From Vibrio agarivorans (lineage in GTDB: Bacteria; Pseudomonadota; Gammaproteobacteria; Enterobacterales; Vibrionaceae), in the NCBI RefSeq assembly GCF_030409635.1, contig NZ_JAUFQF010000003.1:70867-134866 (forward strand): a stretch of 64,000 bases of DNA, given 5' to 3'. This document shows positions 15,062 to 23,186 of this stretch, piece after piece. The position numbers and the translations under genes are program-made. Position 1 is the stretch's first letter, and each line of letters begins with the position of its first letter. The notes under the pieces are model-generated. The model worked only from the letters and a program-made list of their open reading frames with translations. It searched no databases and was not told the DNA's origin.

Positions 15062-15781
15062 CTAAACACGCTGTAATGTCTGTAATCTTGCCAAGACTCG
15101 ACTCAACCACAATGGTTTCAGGAGGTGCTTGGGGTTGTGCTCTAACGTGTGTATCAGCTCATGTAGCTGTGAGCGCTTGAACAATCGCGTGGGTTTACCT
15201 GAACGGCTGGAATACACTGACACACACGGCAGAGCATCATCGTGCCGATGCGTGACATCAACAAATAGATCGGTTCTTGCTTGGCAAAGCTCATAAATAG
15301 AATGCATTTGGCTTAAAAACACGGAATCAACCTTGTGCTCAATTACTTGAACGTTTTGCAAAAAAACTTCTGAACTATCTTGCTGGTGAAAATGCGCTAA
15401 AAAGCGCTTCACTATGGGGATACACTCGTTACCATTACATTCAATAAAATAGGCTACACCAATTTTTATCAATATACACCCATGATCAACTTCACCAGAT
15501 AAGTAGTGTTGAGGGTTTTTCGACATCTGAGCCAACGCTCGACTCATCGATGTGAGTCCTCCCCTCAATGCATCATCCCAAGTGATTACGTGTGACTTAT
15601 TCATCCCAACGATTGCAGAGAGAGGGACGTTCTCAACGAGCCGATTGGTGTCGTTTGCAAATAGTAGGTTATTCGCCTCAACATAATCAGATAGAGGCAC
15701 TAACGGCTCTAAGGCAAACAACGGTGGCTGGTGGTCACACAGGCTAACCAAATCTGTGCGTATGACCGATTTAATGGACAT
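15062..15781 (-). CDS. Hypothetical protein, 239 aa
   Basis: Not recognised. Soluble, with a cysteine pair in YFIECNGNECIPIVKRFL and a basic C terminus (SRSGKPTRLFKRSQLHELIH). Its start codon follows the stop of the CoiA-like gene without a gap (15781/15782), so the two are translationally coupled and probably functionally linked. A GTTTTTTTGCAAAAC motif is embedded in the coding region at 15353-15367. Confidence 0.6.
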   Translation of the reverse strand: MSIKSVIRTDLVSLCDHQPPLFALEPLVPLSDYVEANNLLFANDTNRLVENVPLSAIVGMNKSHVITWDDALRGGLTSMSRALAQMSKNPQHYLSGEVDHGCILIKIGVAYFIECNGNECIPIVKRFLAHFHQQDSSEVFLQNVQVIEHKVDSVFLSQMHSIYELCQARTDLFVDVTHRHDDALPCVSVYSSRSGKPTRLFKRSQLHELIHTLEHNPKHLLKPLWLSRVLARLQTLQRV

Positions 15782-17032
15782 CTAATCCTCACATAAGTTG
15801 TCACTATTCAGCGCCTTTTTGACTCTCTGAATAGTATTCACTGCCCTTCTAGTCCGTTGAGAAGTTGCTCTTATGCTAAGTCCTTGCTTTAGGGCTGTTA
15901 TAATATCTGGATACTCTTTTATCAGCTCTTCGTTGGTTTTGGCTTTCCGACCACCTTTGCGGTCAGCGCTTTGACTGGGCGCTACTAGATTAGGATGGTC
16001 TACATTGAGCGCTGGTAATAAATGCGGTTCGTCACCATCCAACTTATTTAGTTTAGAAATAAAGTTGGTTTTTATCTCTACATCAAACAGTTCTCGAAAT
16101 GTACCCAGTTCGACTTTCGATGATTCAAACATGCGGTGAATGGAACGCTCTAACCGTCCAAAATGAGGTAGAACCTTGACGACCTTACCTTTTATGTCTG
16201 GATAGAAAGACTGCAAAGCACCAGTGACCTCAGTAAGCCTCTGATGCACTGTGCGACTGGTCATGCCCACTTTTAAAAACAGGGGCTTGCCCTTAGACTC
16301 AAACTCAAACAGATAGAGCGACTGCTCATTCAGGGATAGAAACTTGTGCTCAAACAACTCAAGCCACTCAGGTGACGTTAAGCTGATGTACTTATGTCTC
16401 AAGTCAATCCAGTAACATTGCGCTTCATTTAATTCGCGCAAGGAGGTGTTCGGTGACAATCTCAGTCTGCTGTGCTTGAGATACAAAGCGTCCAGTTTTG
16501 TCGAGCTTATTTGTGACTCTTCCTCGAATGCTCGTTTTAAATCAAGCATTGGCTCAAAAGCCTCACATAAGGCAGCGAGTTCGTGCGACAATTGATAGTC
16601 ATCAAAATTTAATTTGGGGTCTATTGCGGCTAATCGACTAAGGACATCTGCGACCTCTGGACTGTTATCTCGCTCACTTGTGAGTACACCTAAGCGCTCT
16701 AGACTCGTCACCGCAGTATCACGACCCCTAAACCAAAAGATATTTTTGTGTGTGTACTTGCGTCTTCTCTCAAGGTACTTGCGTTCATCAGCATTAAAAA
16801 AGCGAGTAATGTCAAAGGTATCGAAAAATGGTAGAAGAATACCCTCTGCGGCTTTAGTCGATTCTTTGCAAGTCTCAAGTTGATGTGCGAAATGATGAGA
16901 TTTCACCTTGCCTTTCTTAGCAATAAGCGGTGATGAGCAATAAGGACAAACTAGCTCAGTCTTGCCGCTTGATACCTGCTCTATACTTAGCCAATCACCA
17001 CGAGGATGTTTTGCAATCGTTAGCCACATCAT
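15782..17032 (-). CDS. CoiA-like zinc ribbon / GIY-YIG-like nuclease / HTH fusion
   Basis: 416 residues in three parts. (1) N terminus: C29PYC32 with H46-H47-F-A-H50 and C55, the zinc-ribbon pattern of CoiA-type competence proteins. (2) About 238-320: YLFEFESKG, then KVGMTSRTVHQR and ERSIHRMFESSKVELGTFRE, a GIY-YIG/T5orf172-like nuclease pattern with E295 as candidate catalytic glutamate. (3) 360-405: GRKAKTNEELIKEYPDI, then QGLSIRATSQRTRRAVNTIQ, a resolvase-type DNA-binding helix-turn-helix. It likely binds and cleaves or processes DNA. Coupled to 15062-15781 and next to a TfoX-like gene. Confidence 0.6.
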   Translation of the reverse strand: MMWLTIAKHPRGDWLSIEQVSSGKTELVCPYCSSPLIAKKGKVKSHHFAHQLETCKESTKAAEGILLPFFDTFDITRFFNADERKYLERRRKYTHKNIFWFRGRDTAVTSLERLGVLTSERDNSPEVADVLSRLAAIDPKLNFDDYQLSHELAALCEAFEPMLDLKRAFEEESQISSTKLDALYLKHSRLRLSPNTSLRELNEAQCYWIDLRHKYISLTSPEWLELFEHKFLSLNEQSLYLFEFESKGKPLFLKVGMTSRTVHQRLTEVTGALQSFYPDIKGKVVKVLPHFGRLERSIHRMFESSKVELGTFRELFDVEIKTNFISKLNKLDGDEPHLLPALNVDHPNLVAPSQSADRKGGRKAKTNEELIKEYPDIITALKQGLSIRATSQRTRRAVNTIQRVKKALNSDNLCED

Positions 17033-17377
17033 TTCCCCCAGAAATCGTAATCCACATCATTACACTATAACAATTGAACCACTATTTATGCCTCAAACAA
17101 CCTCATAACGTATCATGATACATTACTTAACCCTTACGGATTAGAAGTTACATATTACACTATAACTAACACAATAAAAGCAGAACCGAAACATACACAC
17201 GATTGCAACAACAGATCTACAGGTTTTGCAAAAAAACCACAAATAGCACTCAACTGTATTACCACTAGTTTGACAAAATATTGCTACATCACTAAAAAAA
17301 ACCGCTAGCCTTTATAGGTAGCGGTATATGCAGGAGTGACAATAAATCACAAAACAAACAACACAGGTTGGATTCTT
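17033..17377. other. Intergenic region
   Basis: About 345 bases, AT-rich. It holds the terminator of the TfoX-like gene (17294-17325) and a copy of the dispersed motif (GGTTTTGCAAAAAAACC, 17222-17238). No conserved-promoter copy and no convincing ORF. Confidence 0.6.
17294..17325 (-). terminator. Rho-independent terminator
   Basis: Minus-strand ACCGCTACC / GGCTAGCGGT followed by T7, after the TfoX-like gene. Confidence 0.8.
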
Positions 17378-17980
17378 TTAATCAGTGTTTATAGTAAACA
17401 CATCAAACTGGGGCTTGGACTCAGCAGAGATGATAGTCCAATGACATTGCTCAATTGCTCCCTGTAAGCAGTAACCAAGTTTCTTAGTTACTTTAAACGA
17501 AGCTCGCTTAAGGCGTTGAGCGACTTCTAATGCGCCCACTCGTTTCAGATCATCGTAATTATTGATCCCGACACTACGCAAGCGATTGACATGAGTTTGA
17601 GTTAGATTAGGCGCATCGACCAATTCAGTGATGACAGAACGCCTAATCCCTTCATTTCGCTTTGCATAGTCAAAAGCTTGTGTAACTGCTTCAACGAAAG
17701 CGATCTTCCGAGACTCGAAGTTCTCAAATAAATAATACTTGGTGCGTACCATGTGATTCTTCTTACGATACTTATACTGTGTAGCATCGCTTGGGTTTAG
17801 AGCGTCCCAGTTAGCTTTACACAATCGAACAAACAGCCCTCTTTCGTTTGATTGAACTAACGTATAGCCATCAATAACAATTGTATATGCGCCAAATTGA
17901 GATCTTACGCTAGAGCTACCTAGTTCCGCTAACAGGCTATCTGCAATATTTATAGTCCCTTTATAATCAGGCATGATCAA
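17378..17980 (-). CDS. TfoX/Sxy family protein
   Basis: 200 residues. The N-terminal half (about 10-95) follows the TfoX N-domain pattern (VRSQFGAYTIVIDGYTLVQSNERGLFVRL). The C-terminal half (about 125-195) follows the TfoX C-domain: LTQTHVNRLRSVGINNYDDL, VGALEVAQRLKRA, GYCLQGAIEQCHW. TfoX/Sxy proteins co-activate competence genes, and in Vibrio also type VI secretion genes, through CRP. A plasmid copy could modulate host competence; its pairing with a CoiA-like gene makes that more plausible, though it is inference. Start could be the third codon (MPDYKG). Confidence 0.7.
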   Translation of the reverse strand: MIMPDYKGTINIADSLLAELGSSSVRSQFGAYTIVIDGYTLVQSNERGLFVRLCKANWDALNPSDATQYKYRKKNHMVRTKYYLFENFESRKIAFVEAVTQAFDYAKRNEGIRRSVITELVDAPNLTQTHVNRLRSVGINNYDDLKRVGALEVAQRLKRASFKVTKKLGYCLQGAIEQCHWTIISAESKPQFDVFTINTD

Positions 17981-18075
17981 CCCCCCATCAACTTTACGGT
18001 TGGTAAAATATAAAACACATCAAGAAAAATCAAGTAATGAGTTTATAATTAAAGATACACTTTTGAGGTAGGCGG

Positions 18076-18306
18076 TTAAATGAATCGGCTTTTCTCTTCG
18101 TTATACATAGACTTAAGCACACTCTTACCACCAATAGTTTTGATCAAATTTCTTAACTCAGAATTGGGGTGCGCTTTTTGAAAACGTCCACTAAGCCCGA
18201 ATCGTTTGATCCCAACCGAAAACCCATAACTAGGGTAAGTTCGTGCAGCATCCTTCACAAGTTCAAAGAGCGACTGTCGTTGTAGGTCTAGACTTATCAT
18301 TTGCAT
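18076..18306 (-). CDS. Hypothetical protein, 76 aa
   Basis: Start chosen at MQMISLDLQRQ, five bases after an AGGTG site. Basic, soluble, not recognised (YPSYGFSVGIKRFGLSGRFQK). Promoter at 18328-18373. Confidence 0.55.
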   Translation of the reverse strand: MQMISLDLQRQSLFELVKDAARTYPSYGFSVGIKRFGLSGRFQKAHPNSELRNLIKTIGGKSVLKSMYNEEKSRFI

Positions 18307-18327
18307 ATTACACCTCATAAATTGTTA

Positions 18328-18373
18328 TTTAACTGACTCTATAAAAATATAAAAGTCTGGTGATTATTGCAAC
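18328..18373 (-). promoter_or_regulatory. Conserved plasmid promoter (variant)
   Basis: Core variant TATATTTTTATAGAGTCAGTTAAA-like (18328-18350), with -35 TTGCAA at 18368-18373. No CGTCTTATT module upstream. Confidence 0.65.
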
Positions 18374-18467
18374 GGAATTTCGTTTCTTTTTTTAACACGT
18401 TGCCTTAATCAAGCGTCCTTAAACAAAGGGAGATTGTGTATCCCCCCTTTTATAAACAGGGTGTTAT

Positions 18468-18851
18468 CTATGAATACAGAGAAGGTAGTGAACGGTTTGT
18501 TTTACGTTCATAACTAGCAATCTTACTCTCTAAGCGTTGAGGGCTAAAAGCGTTAGAAGTACGTACACCTTCTTTAATGCCAAGTTTTCTAACTTTCATT
18601 TTGGCACTGCTTGGATTCTCAGCATCAATATACCGACAGTAAATCATCTCTAATTCGGAGCGTGACTTTAACTCTAAAAGAGCTGCCAATGCCGTTGACT
18701 CCGCTTGCGCTTTTTTAAGGTGTCTTGAATAGACAACCCACGCCAAGCCACAGGCTACTAACGTAGAAAGCAGACCGAACAAACCCTCAATACACGACAG
18801 TGTGATGCTCTGACCAAACTCCGACTGAAAAAATTCACTAAATGTTCCCAT
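18468..18851 (-). CDS. Membrane-anchored protein, 127 aa
   Basis: One hydrophobic segment (about 19-42, IEGLFGLLSTLVACGLAWVV), then a cytoplasmic basic/coiled helical tail (HLKKAQAESTALAALLELKS). Family not recognised. Monocistronic behind the conserved promoter at 18866-18910. A GGGGGA / TCTCCC hairpin follows near 18426-18455. Confidence 0.55.
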   Translation of the reverse strand: MGTFSEFFQSEFGQSITLSCIEGLFGLLSTLVACGLAWVVYSRHLKKAQAESTALAALLELKSRSELEMIYCRYIDAENPSSAKMKVRKLGIKEGVRTSNAFSPQRLESKIASYERKTNRSLPSLYS

Positions 18852-18865
18852 GATTACAAACCTTG

Positions 18866-18910
18866 TTTAACTGACGCTATAAATATAGCAGATTAAGACA
18901 ATTTCATCAA
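18866..18910 (-). promoter_or_regulatory. Conserved plasmid promoter
   Basis: Core 18866-18888 (CTATATTTATAG, then CGTCAGTTAAA); -35 TTGATG at 17 bp. No upstream module. Confidence 0.75.
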
Positions 18911-19139
18911 GTGACTTTGCATAAGAATTGAACTGGTGGTATTTGAAAATTAAATACTCACTATTACTAATTAAAATAATGGTGGCAGGTTTTTTTATAA
19001 AACATGGGGAAAGAGAAAATTAAGTTGGATTTTGATCACATAAATGATTGTAGATTATAGATCACATAAACGAAGCTATGATTAGATTCAGTGCAGCATT
19101 GAGCATATACGATTAAGCACATTTTGAGGTAAGGAAAGC

Positions 19140-19664
19140 ATGAAAAATAAGAAGGACATCAGCAAGCTCACATTGATGATACTGTACGGATTAAAAATTC
19201 GTACATCTACAGGCTACGATCTGCAAAAACTGTTTTCAACGCTGGTGCGCCAATCACCTTCACATCAACAAGTTTACAGAGAACTCAGGCGTATGAGTGA
19301 GCAGCAATTAATTGGTTACAGAGTAATCCCAAGTGATTCAAAGCCTGACAGCAAGCTATACCGCATCTCAAAACAAGGTCGTGACCTACTTGAGCTGACA
19401 TTAGAAGCGAAAACGAATCCTTACATAGCGACACTAGCCCCCCTACTTCACTTCAAAGCTGAGTCGGTATATCTCAGCAAAATATGCGAACTAATTAAAC
19501 AGGACTTGTCATTATTCGATGAGGAATTAGATAACCCAAACCTTAGCACTAACCAAGTCTTACATATACGTGAGAAAATCATCATCACTCGATCGCAGCT
19601 TGAAATATTAGAACTATATCGTGACGACCTCGCTCGGGTAGAAGCGCCTGTTCAAGCTGCGTAA
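19140..19664 (+). CDS. PadR-family transcriptional regulator
   Basis: 174 residues. PadR winged-helix N terminus: LTLMILYGLKIRTSTGYDLQKLF, then HQQVYRELRRMSEQQLIGYRV and KLYRISKQGRDLLEL (about 10-85). A longer helical C-terminal dimerisation region follows, as in PadR proteins with a Vir-type C terminus. Probably a repressor. It is convergent with the metalloprotease gene and could control itself or that gene; no operator was recognised. Confidence 0.8.
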   Translation: MKNKKDISKLTLMILYGLKIRTSTGYDLQKLFSTLVRQSPSHQQVYRELRRMSEQQLIGYRVIPSDSKPDSKLYRISKQGRDLLELTLEAKTNPYIATLAPLLHFKAESVYLSKICELIKQDLSLFDEELDNPNLSTNQVLHIREKIIITRSQLEILELYRDDLARVEAPVQAA

Positions 19665-19669
19665 TCTCG

Positions 19670-19700
19670 AAAAAAAGCCCCTCATTTTAATGTGAGGGGC
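19670..19700 (-). terminator. Rho-independent terminator between convergent genes
   Basis: Stem GCCCCTCA / TGAGGGGC with an A7 tract on the left, so strongest on the minus strand for the metalloprotease gene. Confidence 0.8.
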
Positions 19701-19721
19701 AAAGGTAGGCTAGGTTTCAAA

Positions 19722-20963
19722 TTACTTAAGCCATTTTCTTCTAAATAGACCAATAAGACCTACAGACAACAGCCCGAATAGCCCGAGCGAGCCACCACCA
19801 GAGTCACCGCCAGTCGAACCACCGTTGTCTTCATCATCATCGGCTGTCCAAGCCGTATTGATAGCCGTTAGGTCAACCAATGATGGTTGCACTTCACTTT
19901 CTGATACAGCAACGGCATAAACCATTCCATCGGCATGTTGAGCATCTTCAAACAGAGGATGGATGTAGGCAAAAGACACATCAACTTCTGCGGTTAAAAC
20001 ATTTTCAGCAAAGCTCACTTCGATTGGCTTGATTTCATTCCCAACCGTAGGGTTCGTATTAGATAAATGGATGTAAGCCGTTGAGTTAGAGTCAATGTTT
20101 TTTGAGCGTGTCACAGTGAAGGTGTAAACGTCAAAGTCGGTATCTTCCACTGCGGTCATGTCGAGTGTAGCCATATTAAGATAAGGCTCATGCTGCGCTA
20201 CGATAGGCGCAAAGGTATTGATGAATTTAACCATGTCACCATTACCTGACTGACAGCCATCAGTTCCCGATAGCTGCATATAACCATCTGGTGCATCCCA
20301 AGGGGTTTCCATTAGTGACTTATAGCCGCTATCACACACCTCACCGTGTCCATACGTGATGCCTAAGTCCAAATCATCAAATCTAGCTGCATCTTCTGAA
20401 CTATGTTTCGCCCCAAAACTATGAAGAAGCTCATGCAAGATTAGATATTCACTATGCGCGATGCTGGTGGTATTAGTAATGCCGCTTGCTATCCCAACCT
20501 TTTTCGTTACTACGGCAGACTGCCCGAAATCATCAAAAGCTTTATAATCTGAAATGCTAAAAGGCACTGCGTAGCCTACCGCACCGTTTGTTGCCCTTAA
20601 CTTTGATAAGGCGACCAATAGATGCGCTGAATCATTGGTTAGATCAAGTAAATCAATTTCGTCATCCGCAGCGTCTAGATCGCCATACCGCAATACCCAC
20701 TGCAATGATTGAAGCATTTCAGGGTAATACACATCATCAACTGAAAAAACTTTCGCAGGAATAAGCGTCAAGTTAGCGCCCTGCTCTGCCAAAAATTCAT
20801 TTGATGCAGCAAGCGAGCGATAAAAACCAATCACCTCACTGGACACCATAACGAAAGAATCATTAGAAAATGCTTTGTTGTATGCAAAGGACACCTCAAG
20901 CTCAGTTGCATGAATTGAGAAAGAAGATAGTGCAATCGCACTTGATAGTAAAAGACGTTCCAT
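19722..20963 (-). CDS. Secreted zinc metalloprotease with GlyGly-CTERM tail
   Basis: 413 residues. N-terminal signal peptide (1-19, LLLSSAIALSSFSIHA). Zinc site H177-E-L-L-H181-S-F-G-A-K-H187, the HExxHxxGxxH pattern of metzincin-type peptidases. A beta-rich C-terminal region follows. It ends with a Gly/Ser-rich stretch, a hydrophobic helix (LGLFGLLSVGLIGLF) and RRKWLK, the GlyGly-CTERM tail that in Vibrio and Shewanella directs type II-secreted proteins to rhombosortase. It would depend on a host type II system and rhombosortase. Conserved plasmid promoter at 20983-21026. Confidence 0.8.
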   Translation of the reverse strand: MERLLLSSAIALSSFSIHATELEVSFAYNKAFSNDSFVMVSSEVIGFYRSLAASNEFLAEQGANLTLIPAKVFSVDDVYYPEMLQSLQWVLRYGDLDAADDEIDLLDLTNDSAHLLVALSKLRATNGAVGYAVPFSISDYKAFDDFGQSAVVTKKVGIASGITNTTSIAHSEYLILHELLHSFGAKHSSEDAARFDDLDLGITYGHGEVCDSGYKSLMETPWDAPDGYMQLSGTDGCQSGNGDMVKFINTFAPIVAQHEPYLNMATLDMTAVEDTDFDVYTFTVTRSKNIDSNSTAYIHLSNTNPTVGNEIKPIEVSFAENVLTAEVDVSFAYIHPLFEDAQHADGMVYAVAVSESEVQPSLVDLTAINTAWTADDDEDNGGSTGGDSGGGSLGLFGLLSVGLIGLFRRKWLK

Positions 20964-21367
20964 GTTTATAAACCTTTTATCGCTTAACTGACTCTATAAA
21001 TATAGCACAAGCACAAGAAAGGACAACCAAATTCATACTTTTTTGTTACTTTTCCACAATAAGGTAACTCTACATGTGCTGTTACAATATGCAATACAAA
21101 AGAGCGTATTTTGAACCATATCAACATTTATCTACGTGGTAGCGCCTCAAAACATCCACATAAGTTCATGATTTTGTTATATTGAACTGGATACATATAG
21201 AATAAAGTAGTGACTGGTATCTCAAAAAGCTGACGTTATTTATACAGAACGACATGCTTTGTTACATAATGAGTAGTTATAGCAGACAAAGCCAATCAAT
21301 TACCCGACCCTAGGTTGAAGATAAAAATAAAACAAAAGTTTAATTGGCTAAAACACAGGATTGAAAA
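20964..21367. other. Divergent intergenic region
   Basis: About 400 AT-rich bases. Only the conserved promoter at its left end is recognisable. No ORF or RNA gene seen. Confidence 0.6.
20983..21026 (-). promoter_or_regulatory. Conserved plasmid promoter
   Basis: CTATATTTATAG, then AGTCAGTTAAG (20983-21005); -35 TTGTCC at 16 bp. Drives the metalloprotease. Confidence 0.75.
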
Positions 21368-21610
21368 ATGACACATGGCGTAGTAAGTATGTTTCTACGG
21401 CTAAAGGCTTTAAGACGATTTTCTAAAGAGGTAAAACTCTCTAGAGAGCAGAAAGAGAAGATGGTGGAGAATCTACTGTTGCTCATAGAAGAAGATAAAG
21501 CCGAAGAGAAACGAAAAAGCAAAATACAAACCGAAGCAGACAGGTTAAGGGAAATGCTTGCGAATGAAGGTATTTCAGTGGAACAGCTATTGGCTAAACT
21601 AGCCAAGTAG
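21368..21610 (+). CDS. Basic coiled-coil protein, 80 aa
   Basis: Not recognised. Highly charged helix (RFSKEVKLSREQKEKMVENL, EDKAEEKRKSKIQTEADRLR), then EMLANEGISVEQLLAKLAK. The C-terminal GISVEQLLAKL pattern resembles H-NS/MvaT-like DNA-binding ends only loosely, so no call is made. It lies 129 bases before the EAL gene. Confidence 0.55.
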   Translation: MTHGVVSMFLRLKALRRFSKEVKLSREQKEKMVENLLLLIEEDKAEEKRKSKIQTEADRLREMLANEGISVEQLLAKLAK

Positions 21611-21739
21611 TTGACTATTAGCCTAATCCTCACGTTATGCAGTTTTGCAAAAAAACCTTTTTTCCCTCACTCCATTGGTGACAATTCACTCAGCTTGATG
21701 TAAGTTTATCTATTATAAAACTCATGGTGGATTTTGTAG

Positions 21740-22528
21740 ATGGACTTACTTAGGGCAGTGGATGCCAACAGCTTTTATCCTGCATACCAAAAAATCATCA
21801 ATACAGAGACCAACATGGTCGTTGCATACGAACTATTAGCCCGATGTGAGCTGGATGGAGAAGCCTACTACCCTGCTTCATTCATCCCTAAAGCCAAACT
21901 ACTCAATATCACCCACGAAATCACTCTTAAGGTACTTGAAATCGCATTGAGGGATAATCAGTACAGCCCTACTCGACTAAATGTGAATTTTTCGCCAGAT
22001 GAGTTATCACTACCAATCATTTCCAAACAGCTAGACAAGCTAATTGCAAAGTATCGTTACCCGAAGCAACTCATTAGACTTGAGATCACCGAAACACCGT
22101 GCCACGTAACTTGGGGCTTGTTCCGTGATAACGTCAACAAGATGAGACTCGAAGGATGGTCATTTAGCTTAGATGATTATGGCATTAACAACCAAAACCT
22201 CCAACGCCTGATAGAGTTACCTGTCTCTCAAATCAAACTCGACAGAAGTCTTCTCCCAAGCGATTTATTCAATCCCAACCCCACCATTTCTGCGAGCCTC
22301 AACCAACTGCAAAAGGAAGAGCGCCTTAAGCGTCTATCTATCATCGAATCAATAGCCCGAGTCACAAGCAGCGCAAATATTGAAGTGGTAGCAGAAGGAG
22401 TTGAGACAAAACAAGTCGCTGATATATTGACTGGTTTAGGCGTAACCATACAACAAGGTTTCTATCATCACCGCCCAGAACCATTCCCCGATTCACTTGC
22501 TACCAGCTTACTAAGAACATTCGCTTAA
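21740..22528 (+). CDS. EAL-domain cyclic-di-GMP phosphodiesterase
   Basis: 262 residues, a stand-alone EAL domain. Landmarks: YELLAR (30-35, the EAL signature), NVNFSP (near 88), RLEITETP, SLDDYG, QIKLDRSL, VVAEGVET and IQQGFYHHRP. The acidic and Lys/Asn positions needed for metal binding and hydrolysis appear present, so it is probably active in lowering c-di-GMP. No GGDEF or sensor domain. It overlaps by four bases the stop of the convergent TusA-like gene. Confidence 0.8.
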   Translation: MDLLRAVDANSFYPAYQKIINTETNMVVAYELLARCELDGEAYYPASFIPKAKLLNITHEITLKVLEIALRDNQYSPTRLNVNFSPDELSLPIISKQLDKLIAKYRYPKQLIRLEITETPCHVTWGLFRDNVNKMRLEGWSFSLDDYGINNQNLQRLIELPVSQIKLDRSLLPSDLFNPNPTISASLNQLQKEERLKRLSIIESIARVTSSANIEVVAEGVETKQVADILTGLGVTIQQGFYHHRPEPFPDSLATSLLRTFA

Positions 22529-22824
22529 ACCTTACGAAGTGAGATGAGATTCAAAGTCACGATCCCCTCGTAGATTTCACTATGATCATCTTCATTCCAC
22601 TTTTTCTGCAAAACTTCGGGAACGGGACGTTTCATTTGCTCAATAGCCAAATTCCAGTCTTCATGTGCGTTAGCATATTCTAAATCTCGTAATAAGCTCG
22701 GCTCAATCGAACAGATATGCAAAGCATCGCAAGATTGACTCAATAGCTTTTTAACAGCGGCTCTCGCCCTAATCAGAGCGTCAGGACAGCGTAAGTCAGA
22801 TAAGTCTATTTTCAGTTCACTCAT
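22525..22824 (-). CDS. TusA-like sulfur-carrier protein
   Basis: About 99 residues from the chosen start MSELKIDLSDLRCPDALIRA; it overlaps the upstream gene by eight bases. The fold signature matches TusA/SirA: a first strand, then LRCPDALIRARAAVKKLL (TusA has GLRCPEPVMMVRKTV), then a second strand HICSIEPSLLRDL. The cysteine that carries the persulfide in TusA is kept in LRCP; the second Pro of CPxP is Ala. TusA relays sulfur from IscS. It is third in a unit with the DndB-like gene and beside a DndC-like sulfurtransferase, so a role as dedicated sulfur donor is the simplest inference. Its C terminus (about 60-99) extends beyond the usual TusA length. Confidence 0.65.
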   Translation of the reverse strand: MSELKIDLSDLRCPDALIRARAAVKKLLSQSCDALHICSIEPSLLRDLEYANAHEDWNLAIEQMKRPVPEVLQKKWNEDDHSEIYEGIVTLNLISLRKV

Positions 22825-23176
22825 TTGCATCAACCCTTGGCAGAGATCTAATCGCGCTCCAAACCAATTGCTCTCGCTCATTGCCAGAATACATAGGCTT
22901 GATCACTAAGTGCCCCTGCTTGTCACCTGCGAATATTTGGGAGATACCCGTTTCATCATCCAGCAAAATAGAGTCACAATCTCTAAACGCAAGGTCTTGA
23001 GCCAGAAAGTGCCATAGACGGTCAATGCAGGTACGTATTGGTCTTGAGTCCACCTGCCTAACACCATCGGTAATCACCGTGATTTTCATTTGGCGAGTGT
23101 AAAAGGTATCTAGACGAAACACGCACTGGTCATTGTCTATGTTCAGCCGATATGTAAAGTTCATGTTTTCATTCAT
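22817..23176 (-). CDS. Hypothetical protein in sulfur locus, 119 aa
   Basis: Not recognised. Alternating strand-like segments (YRLNIDNDQCVFRLDTFY, MKITVITDGVRQV) and a central helix (RTCIDRLWHFLAQDL). It sits between the DndB-like and TusA-like genes with a 10-base gap upstream and an overlap downstream, so it is certainly co-translated with them. Size is near that of DndE, but I see no DndE signature. Confidence 0.6.
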   Translation of the reverse strand: MNENMNFTYRLNIDNDQCVFRLDTFYTRQMKITVITDGVRQVDSRPIRTCIDRLWHFLAQDLAFRDCDSILLDDETGISQIFAGDKQGHLVIKPMYSGNEREQLVWSAIRSLPRVDANE

Positions 23177-23186
23177 TCACCTGTCC

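Noticed and set aside
22817..23176. Call of the 119-residue protein as DndE
   Set aside because: Only the size fits; no sequence signature supports it.
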